Below the pieces are notes generated by a model, which saw only the letters and a list, made by a program, of their open reading frames with translations, did no database searches and was not told where the DNA came from. From positions 310,001-374,000 of the forward strand of contig JADJDU010000001.1 in the NCBI GenBank assembly GCA_016702505.1: a stretch of DNA of 64,000 nucleotides, read 5' to 3'. Position numbers and translations under genes: made by a program. Shown piece after piece: positions 18,010-26,371 of this stretch. The DNA is from Microthrixaceae bacterium (GTDB taxonomy: Bacteria; Actinomycetota; Acidimicrobiia; Acidimicrobiales; Iamiaceae). The first letter of the stretch is position 1. Each line of letters starts with the position of its first letter.

Positions 18010-18816
18010 CTAGCTGAGGCAGCGATCCACGCCGCGGTTGATCAGCAGAGCGAAACGTTCTCGTCCGGCATCGGTCAGGTGAATGCCGTCGACGCCGGTG
18101 TAGGTCGGGTCGGTTCCCAGCTCGGCCCAGTCGACCACCACGTCTGACGTGCGGCGGATGATCCTGTTGACGGCGACGGCATCGTCCGCGTCGTAGTTCC
18201 ACGCCTCGGTGTTCTCGGTCGCGGTGACGCCGACGATGCAGGAGTCGGCGAATGCCCTTGTCATCGCCATCCACTGCCGCTCGAAGCTGGCTGCATCCAG
18301 GTCTGGCTGCCAGGCGTCGTTGGTGCCGAGCGCCACCACGATCACGTCGGGTGGATCGGCCGCGTACTCCCGGACCATGGACGCCATGATCGGTGAGCCG
18401 ACACCATCTGAGAGCGGGCCGCCCGACATGCCCTCACCGTTGAGGGCGGCGATCTTCAGGGCCTGGTCGGCCAGCAGTTCTCGCAGCGTGGATCGAGCCT
18501 GCACGGTGAGTGAGTCACCGAGGATCGCCACCGTGGAACCGTCACCGAAGTACCTGTGTTCGAGGTCTCCACCGGGAGAACTGGGCCGGGAGCGGACCGA
18601 CGGGCTCTCTTCGTCGTCCGGCGACGGGGCTGGCATGGCGGGGGACGATGAGGTCGAGGTCGACCCGGGTCCAGCCGAACCAGAGGCAGGGGCTGCCCGA
18701 ACCGGTGCCGGGAGGGCCGCGGGGCCATCTCGATCCGCTTCCCACGGTCGAACCAGCACCGAGACGACGACGGCCACCACCACGACGACGGCCGATATAA
18801 CCAACTTCCTGATCAA
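18010..18816 (-). CDS. membrane-anchored SGNH/GDSL hydrolase
   Basis: 268 residues. One N-terminal membrane helix (LVISAVVVVVAVVVSVLV), then a Pro/Ser/Ala-rich linker of about 60 residues, then an SGNH domain: block I VAILGDSLTVQ with the nucleophile serine, block III ALGTNDAW with the catalytic-site asparagine, and block V GVDGIHLTDAG with the Asp-His pair. These enzymes deacylate or de-esterify lipids or cell-wall glycans outside the membrane; the substrate is not evident. Probably monocistronic, between two plus-strand genes. Confidence 0.82.
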   Translation of the reverse strand: MIRKLVISAVVVVVAVVVSVLVRPWEADRDGPAALPAPVRAAPASGSAGPGSTSTSSSPAMPAPSPDDEESPSVRSRPSSPGGDLEHRYFGDGSTVAILGDSLTVQARSTLRELLADQALKIAALNGEGMSGGPLSDGVGSPIMASMVREYAADPPDVIVVALGTNDAWQPDLDAASFERQWMAMTRAFADSCIVGVTATENTEAWNYDADDAVAVNRIIRRTSDVVVDWAELGTDPTYTGVDGIHLTDAGRERFALLINRGVDRCLS

Positions 18817-18967
18817 CTGCTCCCCCCAGCGGCGGCAGAAGCCGGGCCGGTCATTGCTCGCGTGGACTCGCTATTCCATCGGCACAAGGGGTCTGGATCT
18901 GAAGGGGCAAGCTCGACGGTGCTCCACGGTTGGCGGCCCGGGCCGGTCGCTTGCCAGACTCGGCACC

Positions 18968-20530
18968 ATGGCTCGAGTACTGGTGTCGGAGAAGATCGCC
19001 GAGAAGGGGCTCGACGTGTTGCGGGCCGCGGGACATGAGGTCGACGTGCAACTCGACCTCACCCCCGAAGCGCTGGTGGAGGCGATCAAGGGCGCACACG
19101 CCTTGATTATCCGATCTGCCACCACCGTCACCCCCGAAGTCCTCGACGCCGGCACCGACCTGGTGGTCGTGGGTCGAGCCGGCATCGGGCTGGACAACGT
19201 GGACGTGGCCCACGCCACCACCCGCGGCGTCATGGTGGTCAATGCCCCCCAGTCCAACATCCTGTCGGCGGCCGAACAGACCATGGCGCTGCTGTTGGCC
19301 CAGGCCCGCAACATCCCTCAAGCTCACGGAGCGCTGGTCCAGGGGCGTTGGGAGCGCTCCAAGTGGGAGGGCGTCGAGTTGGCCGACAAGACCCTCGCGG
19401 TGGTCGGCCTGGGTCGTATCGGCAAGCTCGTCGCCCAACGGGCCATGGCCTTCGGCATGCGCATCATCGCCCATGACCCCTTCGTGGCTCCGGAGCGGGC
19501 CCAGGCCATGAACATCGAACTGGTCACGTTGGACGAGGTGGCTGCCCAGGCTGATTTCCTCACGCTCCACGTGGCCAAGACCCCCGAGACCATCGGCCTG
19601 ATCGGCCGTGACTTCTTGGCGAAGGCCAAGCCCAGCCTCCGGGTAATCAACGTGGCCCGCGGCGGGATCGTCGACGAGCAGGCATTGGCCGACGCCATCC
19701 AACAAGGCCAGATCGCCGGTGCTGCGCTCGACGTGTTCGCTGCCGAGCCCACTACGGCATCCCCATTGTTCGACCTGCCTCAGGTGGTGGTCACGCCCCA
19801 TCTGGGCGCCAGCACCGAAGAAGCCCAGGCCAAGGCGGGCGACACGATCGCCGAGCAGGTGGCGCTGGCCCTGGCCGGCGAGTTCGTCCCCTTCGCCGTC
19901 AACGTGGCTGCCGCCGAGGCGTCCGAGACCGTCCGCCCGTTCCTGAACGTGGCTGAACAACTTGGCGCTGTGTTCGCCGGGCTGACCGGACAAATCCCTA
20001 CCGATGTGAGCATCGAGTACCAGGGTGAGTTGGCCGGCTACGACACCCGCATCCTCACGCTGTCGGTACTCAAGGGGATGTTCAGCGACGGAGGAGACCA
20101 GGTTTCCTACGTGAACGCCCCTCAGATGGCTGAGGAACGGGGAGTGTCCTTCACCGAGTCGGCGACCTCATCGACCGTCGACTGGATCAACCTGATCAGC
20201 ATCTCGGGGGGAGGTCACCAGATCGCTGGCACCCTCGTCGGTCTGCGTGCCGAAGCCCGCCTGGTCCAGATCGACGGTCATTCGGTAGACGTGCCGCCAG
20301 CCAGCAACCTGTTGGTGGTGAACAACGACGACCGGCCCGGGGTGATCGGCCGGGTCGGAACCATCCTGGGTGACGCTGGTGTGAACATCGCCGACATGGA
20401 CGTGGCCCGGGTGTCGGATGCTTCCGGAGCCTTGATGGTGATCTCGGTGAACGAAGTACCTTCGGCCGAGGTCGTGGAACAGCTCCGCTCCGCCGACGGC
20501 GTGACCGCGGTGGCCGTGATCGGGCGCTGA
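18968..20530 (+). CDS. serA: D-3-phosphoglycerate dehydrogenase, long form
   Basis: 520 residues, NAD-dependent first step of serine synthesis. Domains: substrate/NAD-binding catalytic part to about residue 310 (GRAGIGLDNVD, GLGRIGKLVAQRA, INVARGGIVDE, and the catalytic His in VTPHLGAST), the intervening domain to about 450, and a C-terminal ACT domain (NLLVVNNDDRPGVIGRVGTI) that binds serine for feedback inhibition in the mycobacterial-type enzyme. ATG 18968 begins MARVLVSEKIAEKGLDVL; the longer open frame upstream is antisense to the SGNH gene and not real. Serves the same pathway as serC upstream. Confidence 0.94.
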   Translation: MARVLVSEKIAEKGLDVLRAAGHEVDVQLDLTPEALVEAIKGAHALIIRSATTVTPEVLDAGTDLVVVGRAGIGLDNVDVAHATTRGVMVVNAPQSNILSAAEQTMALLLAQARNIPQAHGALVQGRWERSKWEGVELADKTLAVVGLGRIGKLVAQRAMAFGMRIIAHDPFVAPERAQAMNIELVTLDEVAAQADFLTLHVAKTPETIGLIGRDFLAKAKPSLRVINVARGGIVDEQALADAIQQGQIAGAALDVFAAEPTTASPLFDLPQVVVTPHLGASTEEAQAKAGDTIAEQVALALAGEFVPFAVNVAAAEASETVRPFLNVAEQLGAVFAGLTGQIPTDVSIEYQGELAGYDTRILTLSVLKGMFSDGGDQVSYVNAPQMAEERGVSFTESATSSTVDWINLISISGGGHQIAGTLVGLRAEARLVQIDGHSVDVPPASNLLVVNNDDRPGVIGRVGTILGDAGVNIADMDVARVSDASGALMVISVNEVPSAEVVEQLRSADGVTAVAVIGR

Positions 20531-20545
20531 GGCGCTCGGGGCGGG

Positions 20546-21241
20546 TTAGCGCTTCGCCCGACGTAGCCCATCGGATTCGGCGTCGATGGCCCTGGAATAG
20601 CAACGGTCCGGGTTGGTGCGCTCATAGGCGGCCATGCCCGGTTCATGGAACAATCCGCTGCGGAGCTTGGCTTTGATCCGATGGTCAGGTGGGCAAGTGC
20701 CATCGGCGTTGGGGAACACCCAACGTTCACCGGGGGGCGCGGGCGCGGCGGCGTCGTGGGCCTGAGCCCCGGTCGTTGCGGGGGAGTGTTCGAGCTGGGT
20801 GACCTCGGTCGGGGTTGACGAAACCGGATCGGTGCTGTCGGTCGGGCTCTGTGGCCGTGGCTCGTGGCCCCGGACCGACGAGTCCGCGCCTGCAGCGATT
20901 GCCGTCTCGGCGTGGGCTGGTCGATTGCGTTCGGTGGCCGAGTCGGCCGCGGCTGGGTCGACCGCGGCCGGGGGGGTCGAGACCGACTCGCTCGTGATGG
21001 TGGTTGGCGGTGTCAGGACACCCTGGGCCGGAAGTGCGGGAGCACGGAAGGCTGGGGCCTCGGGCCCGCGCAGGATCCGCACCGCGGCTGCGGCCACCCC
21101 GATGCCCACCGCGGTGATCAGGACTCGGGCGACAGGAACTGGACTCACCCGGGGCACGTTAGAACGTCGAGGCCAACACCGGCCGGTTCCCCGCTCCGAC
21201 TTGGAGATGTGGCCCGTTCGGCGGCTGGTCTCGGTCGTCAT
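20546..21241 (-). CDS. membrane protein with short C-terminal cysteine domain ('sunset'-type)
   Basis: 231 residues, mostly low complexity. A membrane helix lies near residues 38-58 (VARVLITAVGIGVAAAAVRI), followed by about 115 Pro/Ala/Thr/Ser-rich residues. The C-terminus (about 178-231) has CPPDHRIKAKLRSGLFHEPG and RTNPDRCYSRAIDAESDGLR, matching the short 'P-x-IKAN...SG.FH.PG...Y..T.P..CF....A...G.R' domain that NCBI names a sunset domain, as I recall. That domain occurs widely in actinobacteria, often at the ends of membrane or ribosomal proteins, with unknown role. An internal GTG start near the helix is possible. Confidence 0.65.
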   Translation of the reverse strand: MTTETSRRTGHISKSERGTGRCWPRRSNVPRVSPVPVARVLITAVGIGVAAAAVRILRGPEAPAFRAPALPAQGVLTPPTTITSESVSTPPAAVDPAAADSATERNRPAHAETAIAAGADSSVRGHEPRPQSPTDSTDPVSSTPTEVTQLEHSPATTGAQAHDAAAPAPPGERWVFPNADGTCPPDHRIKAKLRSGLFHEPGMAAYERTNPDRCYSRAIDAESDGLRRAKR

Positions 21242-21343
21242 CTGACGGTCGCAATTCCGACATGGAAACGTTGCCTACGTGCCCCCCGATTCCGCGCATA
21301 CTGTTCGGCTGTTCCGAGCGGGCTATGTAAGGAGAACACCCCG

Positions 21344-22552
21344 ATGGGCATCATGGACAAGATCAAGGGCGAGCTGGTCGACATCATCGAGTGGATCGAT
21401 GATTCGCGCTCGACCCTGGCTTGGCGTTTCCCCCGTTACCACAACGAGATCAAGAACGGGGCTCAGCTCATCGTGCGCGAGGGCCAAGAAGCGGTGTTCG
21501 TCTACCGCGGGGCCCTAGCCGACCGGTTCACCCCAGGGCACTACGAGCTCACCTCTGAGAACCTGCCCATCCTGGGCACGCTCCAGGGTTGGAAGCACGG
21601 CTTCAACAGCCCGTTCCGGAGCGAGGTGTACTTCATCAACACCCGTCCCGTCACCGACATGCGATGGGGTACCCCGCAGCCGGTCACGGTGCGCGACCCC
21701 GACTTCAAGATGGTTCAGGTGCGGGCCAACGGGTTGTGCGTGGTCAAGATCGACAACGCCGAGATCTTCCTGAAGGAGGTGATCGGCACCGACTCCAACG
21801 TGGACATCGAGGAGATCACCGAGCTCCTGCGCCGGGTGATCACGCTGGCCTTCTCCGACATGGTGTTGGAGACCGGCCTGGGAGCGATCGACCTCCAGGG
21901 ACGCCAGGTCGAGCTGTCGGCCAAGCTGCGCGACTTCGTGGCCGAGCGTGTCGACGACGAGTACGGCCTGTCCATCCCCGACATCACGATGAACATCTCG
22001 CTGCCCGACGAGATCACAGCGGCCATGACCCGCGGTGTGGCTCGAGGTGTCGAGGAGGGTGGCTTCCTCGACAACGTGGGGGACCTGGGCCGCTACCAAC
22101 AGGCCAAGCAGGCCGACGCCATGTTGGCTGCGGCTCAGAACCCCGGTGGTGGCGGCACCATGGGAGACATGATGGGCATGGGCATGGGGTTGGCCATGGC
22201 CGGTCAGATGGCCAACCAGATGACTTCCGCTGTCCAACCCGCGGCCGCCCCTCCACCGCTGCCGGGCGCGCAGACCTTCCACGTGGAGATGGGAGGCCAG
22301 GCTCAGGGTCCCTTCACAGTGGCTCAGATCCAGTCCGGTGTGGCCAACGGTCAGGTGACGGCACAGTCGTTGGTGTGGACCAACGGAATGGCCGCATGGG
22401 CCGCAGCCAGCACCGTTGCCGCCCTTCAGCCCTTGTTCGCGGCGCCGCCACCGCTGCCGCCGGCTGCGCCTCCCGCTGCACCTCCCGCCGGTGAGCCGCC
22501 TACAGCCCCACCGGCCCCGACCGCTGAGCTCACGCCGCCGCCGGCTCCGTGA
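21344..22552 (+). CDS. SPFH-domain protein with C-terminal GYF_2-like domain
   Basis: 402 residues; a good Shine-Dalgarno (AAGGAG) lies 10 bases before ATG 21344. Residues about 30-270 form an SPFH/band-7-like core (NGAQLIVREGQEAVFVYRGA, then RSEVYFINTRPVTDMRWGTP), as in bacterial 'virion core protein' homologues. A Met/Gly-rich stretch follows (MGDMMGMGMGLAMAGQ), then a GYF_2-type domain (GAQTFHVEMGGQAQGPFTVA to VWTNGMAAWAAAS) and a Pro/Ala tail. Proteins of this class scaffold membrane-associated complexes. Its stop overlaps the next start as GTGA, so it is the first gene of a three-gene operon. No enzymatic motif. Confidence 0.8.
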   Translation: MGIMDKIKGELVDIIEWIDDSRSTLAWRFPRYHNEIKNGAQLIVREGQEAVFVYRGALADRFTPGHYELTSENLPILGTLQGWKHGFNSPFRSEVYFINTRPVTDMRWGTPQPVTVRDPDFKMVQVRANGLCVVKIDNAEIFLKEVIGTDSNVDIEEITELLRRVITLAFSDMVLETGLGAIDLQGRQVELSAKLRDFVAERVDDEYGLSIPDITMNISLPDEITAAMTRGVARGVEEGGFLDNVGDLGRYQQAKQADAMLAAAQNPGGGGTMGDMMGMGMGLAMAGQMANQMTSAVQPAAAPPPLPGAQTFHVEMGGQAQGPFTVAQIQSGVANGQVTAQSLVWTNGMAAWAAASTVAALQPLFAAPPPLPPAAPPAAPPAGEPPTAPPAPTAELTPPPAP

Positions 22553-23826
22553 GCAGTGACGCCGGGGCACCTCCGCCCCCGCCACCTCCGCCATCCCACA
22601 TCCCCCCTCCGCCTCCGCCTCCGCCTCCGCCGGTCCCCCCGGTCCCGGAGGCGGCAGGGCGCGAAGGTTCTGGGGTGGGCGGGGGAGAGAGCCCGGCACC
22701 AGACGGCCGTGCCATGTTCCAGGTCACCGAGCAGACCCGCACCTACCCGTGTACCCAGTGCGGTGACCAGTTGGTGTTCGACATCGCCAGCCAGAAGCTG
22801 GCCTGTCCTAGCTGTGGCTTTCAGGCCGACATAGACACGTCGGCCATGGCTGCTCCCCAGGAGCGGGACCTGCGCTCGATGATGGCTCAGCTCCGCTCGG
22901 CCCGCGCTGACTCTGCGGCCCCCCAACTCGAGGGTGAGAAGCAGATCACCTGCCAAAACTGTGGCGGCCAGACCACCTTCACCGGGACCCTTACCGCCAA
23001 GCGGTGCCCCTACTGCGCCACGCCGATCCAGCGAGACGATGTTCACGACGCTCCCGCTCGGCTCCCGGTAGACGGTGTCCTGCCGTTCCAGGTGTCGGAG
23101 AAGCAGGCCAAGGAAGCCATCGAGAAGTGGATCAACAGTCGGTGGTTCGCGCCGTCGGAGTTCAAGAAATACAACGAGAAGGGCTCGTTCACGAGCATCT
23201 ACGCCGCCTACTTCACCTACGACGCAGACACCACCACCGCCTACACCGGCCAGCGTGGCGATCACTACACGGTCACTGTCGGTTCGGGAGACGACCAACA
23301 CACCGAAACCCGTACTGACTGGTCGCCAGCCTCGGGCACGGTCACCGACCTGTTCGACGACGTCCCGGTGTTGGCCAACACTGGTTTCGACGAGGACAAG
23401 GTGCGAAAGCTCGAGCCCTGGCCGACGGCCACGGCCAAGCCGTTCTCACCCCAGTACGTGGCCGGCCACCTGTGTCGTACCTATGACAACGACGCCGAAC
23501 AAAGCTTCCCCGAGGCAAAAGCGGTGATGGACGCCCAGATCGAGTCGTCGATCCGGCGAGACATCGGGGGCGACGAGCAGAGGATCACCACCAAGGCCAC
23601 TACCTTCCATTCGCTCCTCTACAAACACGTCTTGTTGCCGGTGTGGTTGTTGACCGTGGTGTTCCAGGGTCAACCCTTCCAGGTGTTCATCAACGGTGTC
23701 ACCGGTGAGGTTCAGGGCCAGCGGCCTTGGAGCAAGGTCAAGATCGCGCTGGCGGTGCTGGCCGCGATCATCTTGATCACGATCATCGTCGTGGTGTGGA
23801 ACGGCGCCAAGTCGGGGAGCGGATGA
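22549..23826 (+). CDS. zinc-ribbon membrane protein of the SPFH operon
   Basis: 425 residues. The N-terminus is a poly-proline tract (two runs of 8-10 Pro). Two zinc ribbons follow: YPCTQCGDQLVFD with LACPSCGF, and ITCQNCGGQ with CPYCATPI, both C-x-x-C type like TFIIB ribbons. A soluble domain of about 200 residues comes next (LPVDGVLPFQVSEKQAKEAI onward) and then one C-terminal membrane helix (VKIALAVLAAIILITIIVVV). This matches the 'TFIIB-type zinc ribbon-containing' proteins often found beside SPFH genes. GTG start overlaps the SPFH stop; its own stop overlaps the third gene. Biochemical role unknown. Confidence 0.75.
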   Translation: MSSDAGAPPPPPPPPSHIPPPPPPPPPPVPPVPEAAGREGSGVGGGESPAPDGRAMFQVTEQTRTYPCTQCGDQLVFDIASQKLACPSCGFQADIDTSAMAAPQERDLRSMMAQLRSARADSAAPQLEGEKQITCQNCGGQTTFTGTLTAKRCPYCATPIQRDDVHDAPARLPVDGVLPFQVSEKQAKEAIEKWINSRWFAPSEFKKYNEKGSFTSIYAAYFTYDADTTTAYTGQRGDHYTVTVGSGDDQHTETRTDWSPASGTVTDLFDDVPVLANTGFDEDKVRKLEPWPTATAKPFSPQYVAGHLCRTYDNDAEQSFPEAKAVMDAQIESSIRRDIGGDEQRITTKATTFHSLLYKHVLLPVWLLTVVFQGQPFQVFINGVTGEVQGQRPWSKVKIALAVLAAIILITIIVVVWNGAKSGSG

Positions 23827-24491
23827 TGGCGCTAATGCTGGTTCTGTTCCTGGTGCTCGCCTTGGCTGTAGTTGCCGCCGGGGTGGTGGGTGCTGTCGTG
23901 TTGACCCGTCGAGTCTCGGCCAAGCACCGGGCCGACAACCAGGTTGTCCCGGGGCGTGAGACCCGGGCCCCGGCGTCATGGGCGGGGGCGCACACCCCCG
24001 AGGCGGTACTGCACCGACGTCTCCGTGACGCCATGAAGGCGTTGCGGGCCAATCAAGCCTTCGACCACCACGGCGTGTTGCTCGAGGTTCGCGTCGAGTT
24101 GGAAGAGCAGGCGGTGATCCTCGACGATCACCTGGTGGCGGTGGCAGCCCTACCTCGTCAGCACAGTGGGGAGCCGCTGGAGCGGGTAACCGAGGCGGTC
24201 AGCATGATCGAGAAGGCAGTTTCGGATCTGGCGTCTCGGTCGGCCATGGAGTCAGGCCCTCGGTTGCAAGAGGTTCTGGCCCAGATCCAGCAGCGAGCGT
24301 CACTCGTCGATGAGATTCGCACCGAACTGGATCGTCTCCCCTCGGGTGCGGGTGCGGGTGCGGGTGCGGATGGCTCGCCGGTTGCTCCAGGTCCTGTGCC
24401 TGAACAGGGGGCCACTGGTGGGCTGGTGCCGGGGCGCACCGAGCCCGGAGACGATTCCGGGACCACGGGCACGGTCGGCTCATCGGGCTAG
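23823..24491 (+). CDS. membrane-anchored coiled-coil protein of the SPFH operon
   Basis: 222 residues, unrecognised. The start ATG 23823 overlaps the preceding stop (ATGA); a longer frame upstream lies inside the zinc-ribbon gene. Residues 1-28 form a membrane helix (ALMLVLFLVLALAVVAAGVV), then a predicted alpha-helical/coiled-coil part (LHRRLRDAMKALRANQAFDH to EVLAQIQQRASLVDEIRTEL) and a low-complexity Gly/Ala tail encoded by four GGGTGC repeats. No catalytic motif. The coupling suggests it assembles with the SPFH and zinc-ribbon proteins at the membrane. A terminator follows. Confidence 0.65.
   Translation: MMALMLVLFLVLALAVVAAGVVGAVVLTRRVSAKHRADNQVVPGRETRAPASWAGAHTPEAVLHRRLRDAMKALRANQAFDHHGVLLEVRVELEEQAVILDDHLVAVAALPRQHSGEPLERVTEAVSMIEKAVSDLASRSAMESGPRLQEVLAQIQQRASLVDEIRTELDRLPSGAGAGAGADGSPVAPGPVPEQGATGGLVPGRTEPGDDSGTTGTVGSSG
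24344..24367. repeat. hexanucleotide repeat GGGTGC x4 in coding sequence
   Basis: Four exact copies, encoding alternating Gly-Ala in the tail of the coiled-coil gene. In-frame slippage would only change tail length. Confidence 0.9.
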
Positions 24492-24522
24492 CACTGTCGA
24501 AGCCGGTGCTCCGCCCTTGACT

Positions 24523-24540
24523 AACCCCTTATGGGGTTTT
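24523..24540 (+). terminator. Rho-independent terminator of the SPFH operon
   Basis: AACCCC-TTAT-GGGGTT followed by a run of T (GGGGTTTT), 31 bases after the stop of the third gene. This is the clearest classical terminator in the window. Confidence 0.85.
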
Positions 24541-24544
24541 GATC

Positions 24545-24580
24545 GAGTCGGTTCGCGAGTCGGTTCGCGAGTCGGCTCAG
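24545..24580. repeat. 12-base tandem repeat GAGTCGGTTCGC
   Basis: Two exact copies and a third altered one (GAGTCGGCTCAG), between the terminator and the next promoter region. Confidence 0.8.
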
Positions 24581-24618
24581 ATGGAGGCCATCTCGGTTGC
24601 CGTTTCGTCCCACAACCG

Positions 24619-24634
24619 ATAAAGTCCCCTTTAT
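24619..24634. promoter_or_regulatory. palindrome before the TauE-type exporter
   Basis: Perfect inverted repeat ATAAAG-TCCC-CTTTAT in an otherwise GC-rich region, 40 bases before the exporter ATG, followed by AT-rich sequence (TTACTAGGAATACG). It resembles an operator for a stress or sulfur regulator, but no regulator is nearby. Confidence 0.4.
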
Positions 24635-24673
24635 TACTAGGAATACGGGAATCACGGGAGAAAGGAGTCAGCG

Positions 24674-25621
24674 ATGAGAAGGCTGATCGTGCTCACCATC
24701 GTGGGCTTCTTTGCTCAATTGATCGATGGTGCGCTGGGTATGGCCTATGGCGTCACCTCGTCGTCGCTGATGCTGGCCTCGGGTCTGGCCCCGGCGGCTG
24801 CATCGGCTTCGGTGCACCTCTCCGAGATCGGAACCACCGTCGCCTCCGCGGTGGCCCACTGGCGTTTCGGCAACGTCGACTGGCGTATGGTCGCCCGGCT
24901 GGGCGTGCCTGGTGCTGTCGGTGCCTTCGCTGGAGCGACCTTCCTCTCCAACCTCTCCACCGCAGATGCCGCGCCATGGATGGCTGGAATCCTGTGCGTG
25001 CTGGGGGTCTACGTGTTGGTGCGCTTCACCTTCGGTCGGACTCGCACCGAGAGCGCGCAGACCCCGTTGCGGGCACGCTTCCTATCCCCCCTCGGCTTGG
25101 TGGCCGGCTTCATCGACGCCACCGGTGGCGGCGGCTGGGGTCCTGTCGCCACGCCGACGCTGTTGGTCTCGGGTCGGGTCGAGCCTCGCAAGGTGATCGG
25201 CTCGGTCGACACCAGCGAGTTCATGGTGGCCACCGCGGCCAGCGCCGGTTTCCTGCTGGGCATTGGCAACGAAGCCATCGAGATGGCCTACGTGCTGGCT
25301 CTTCTGGCCGGTGGCCTGGTGGCAGCCCCGATCGCTGCCTACCTGGTGCGCCACATCCCCGCCCAGCTGCTCGGGTCGCTGGTGGGCGGCTTCATCGTGC
25401 TCACCAACATCCGCACCTTGCTGCGTGCCTTCGACGTCACCGGAACGCCGGCGGTCGCTGCCTACCTGATCGTCATGACCGTGTGGGGCGCGGCCATCGC
25501 CTGGTCGGTGCGCCGGTTTCGAAGCGAGCGGTCGGCCGAGATCGACCTGACCACAGCTCGAGAAGACGCGGCTGACGAAGCCGACGGGACATTCATCGTC
25601 GCCCCTTCGGCACCGGCCTGA
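24674..25621 (+). CDS. TauE/SafE-family anion exporter
   Basis: 315 residues, integral membrane protein with about eight helices in two related halves, as in TauE/SafE/YfcA permeases that export sulfite, sulfoacetate or similar organic anions. Seen: FFAQLIDGALGMAYGVTSSS in the first half and VAGFIDATGGGGWGPVATPT in the second, the two inverted family signatures. The ribosome binding site is AAAGGAG at 24660-24666. A palindrome lies upstream. The substrate cannot be read from sequence. The nearest sulfur-related gene is metY, 14 kb away. Probably a single-gene transcript, convergent with leuD. Confidence 0.85.
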   Translation: MRRLIVLTIVGFFAQLIDGALGMAYGVTSSSLMLASGLAPAAASASVHLSEIGTTVASAVAHWRFGNVDWRMVARLGVPGAVGAFAGATFLSNLSTADAAPWMAGILCVLGVYVLVRFTFGRTRTESAQTPLRARFLSPLGLVAGFIDATGGGGWGPVATPTLLVSGRVEPRKVIGSVDTSEFMVATAASAGFLLGIGNEAIEMAYVLALLAGGLVAAPIAAYLVRHIPAQLLGSLVGGFIVLTNIRTLLRAFDVTGTPAVAAYLIVMTVWGAAIAWSVRRFRSERSAEIDLTTAREDAADEADGTFIVAPSAPA

Positions 25622-25704
25622 ACCTTGCCGGCCTGGCCGGTGGCCGAACTCCGCAACAAGGCTCAGCCGGGCGGCGGCTCCAGGATGAGCGCACCAGAGG
25701 GCGG

Positions 25705-26298
25705 TCAGGCCGAGGTGGGCATCCAGTCTGGCCTGGTCTGTTCGAAGGTGGCGATCTCATCGATCTTCTGGAGGGTCAGGCCGATGTCGTCCAACCCCTC
25801 CAGGAAGCGATGTTGAACGGCGTCATCGAGCGGAAAGTCGACGGTCAGGCCGAGTGCCGGGGCTTCTAGCTGTCGACGTTGGACGTCGATGGTGATCTCC
25901 AGGGTGGGGTCGGCCTCGACGGCACGGAGCAGTTGCTCGCCCACCTCGGCTGGTACGACCACGGGCACCAGCCCGTTCTTGGTGGAGTTGTTGCGGAAGA
26001 TGTCGCCGAAACGAGGCGAGATGACCGCCTGGAACCCGTACTGCTGAATGGCCCACACCGCATGCTCCCTCGAGGAGCCGGTGCCGAAGTTGGGGCCGGC
26101 GATCAAGATGTTGGCGCCGGCGTACTGCTCCTGGTTGAGCACGAAGTCCCGGTCGTCGCGCCACTCCGAGAACAAGCCCTTCTCGAAGCCGGTGCGCTCC
26201 ACCTGCTTGAGCCAATCCGAAGGGATGATCTGGTCGGTGTCGACGTCTGAACGGTCGAGCGGGACGGCGGTACCTGTGACGATGCGGACGGCTTCCAT
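25705..26298 (-). CDS. leuD: 3-isopropylmalate dehydratase small subunit
   Basis: 197 residues, swivelling domain of isopropylmalate isomerase (with LeuC), also used for citramalate when CimA supplies it. Seen: VPLDRSDVDTDQIIPSDWLK at the start, GPNFGTGSSREHAVWAIQQYG (the SSREHA substrate loop) and GDIFRNNSTKNGLVP. The start is the ATG ending at 26298, with AGGAG just upstream; the longer open frame upstream lacks homology. It follows leuC by 73 bases in the same operon. Confidence 0.95.
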   Translation of the reverse strand: MEAVRIVTGTAVPLDRSDVDTDQIIPSDWLKQVERTGFEKGLFSEWRDDRDFVLNQEQYAGANILIAGPNFGTGSSREHAVWAIQQYGFQAVISPRFGDIFRNNSTKNGLVPVVVPAEVGEQLLRAVEADPTLEITIDVQRRQLEAPALGLTVDFPLDDAVQHRFLEGLDDIGLTLQKIDEIATFEQTRPDWMPTSA

Positions 26299-26371
26299 TG
26301 GGGGCTCCTGGTGGCGCGCGAGGCGGTGGGTCGGGGGTCGAGCGGTGAGGGCGGGTTCTGGTCGAGAGCGA

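Noticed and set aside
22426..23301. 291-residue minus-strand frame opposite the zinc-ribbon gene
   Set aside because: Gly/Arg-rich complement of a poly-proline coding stretch; not independent evidence for a gene.
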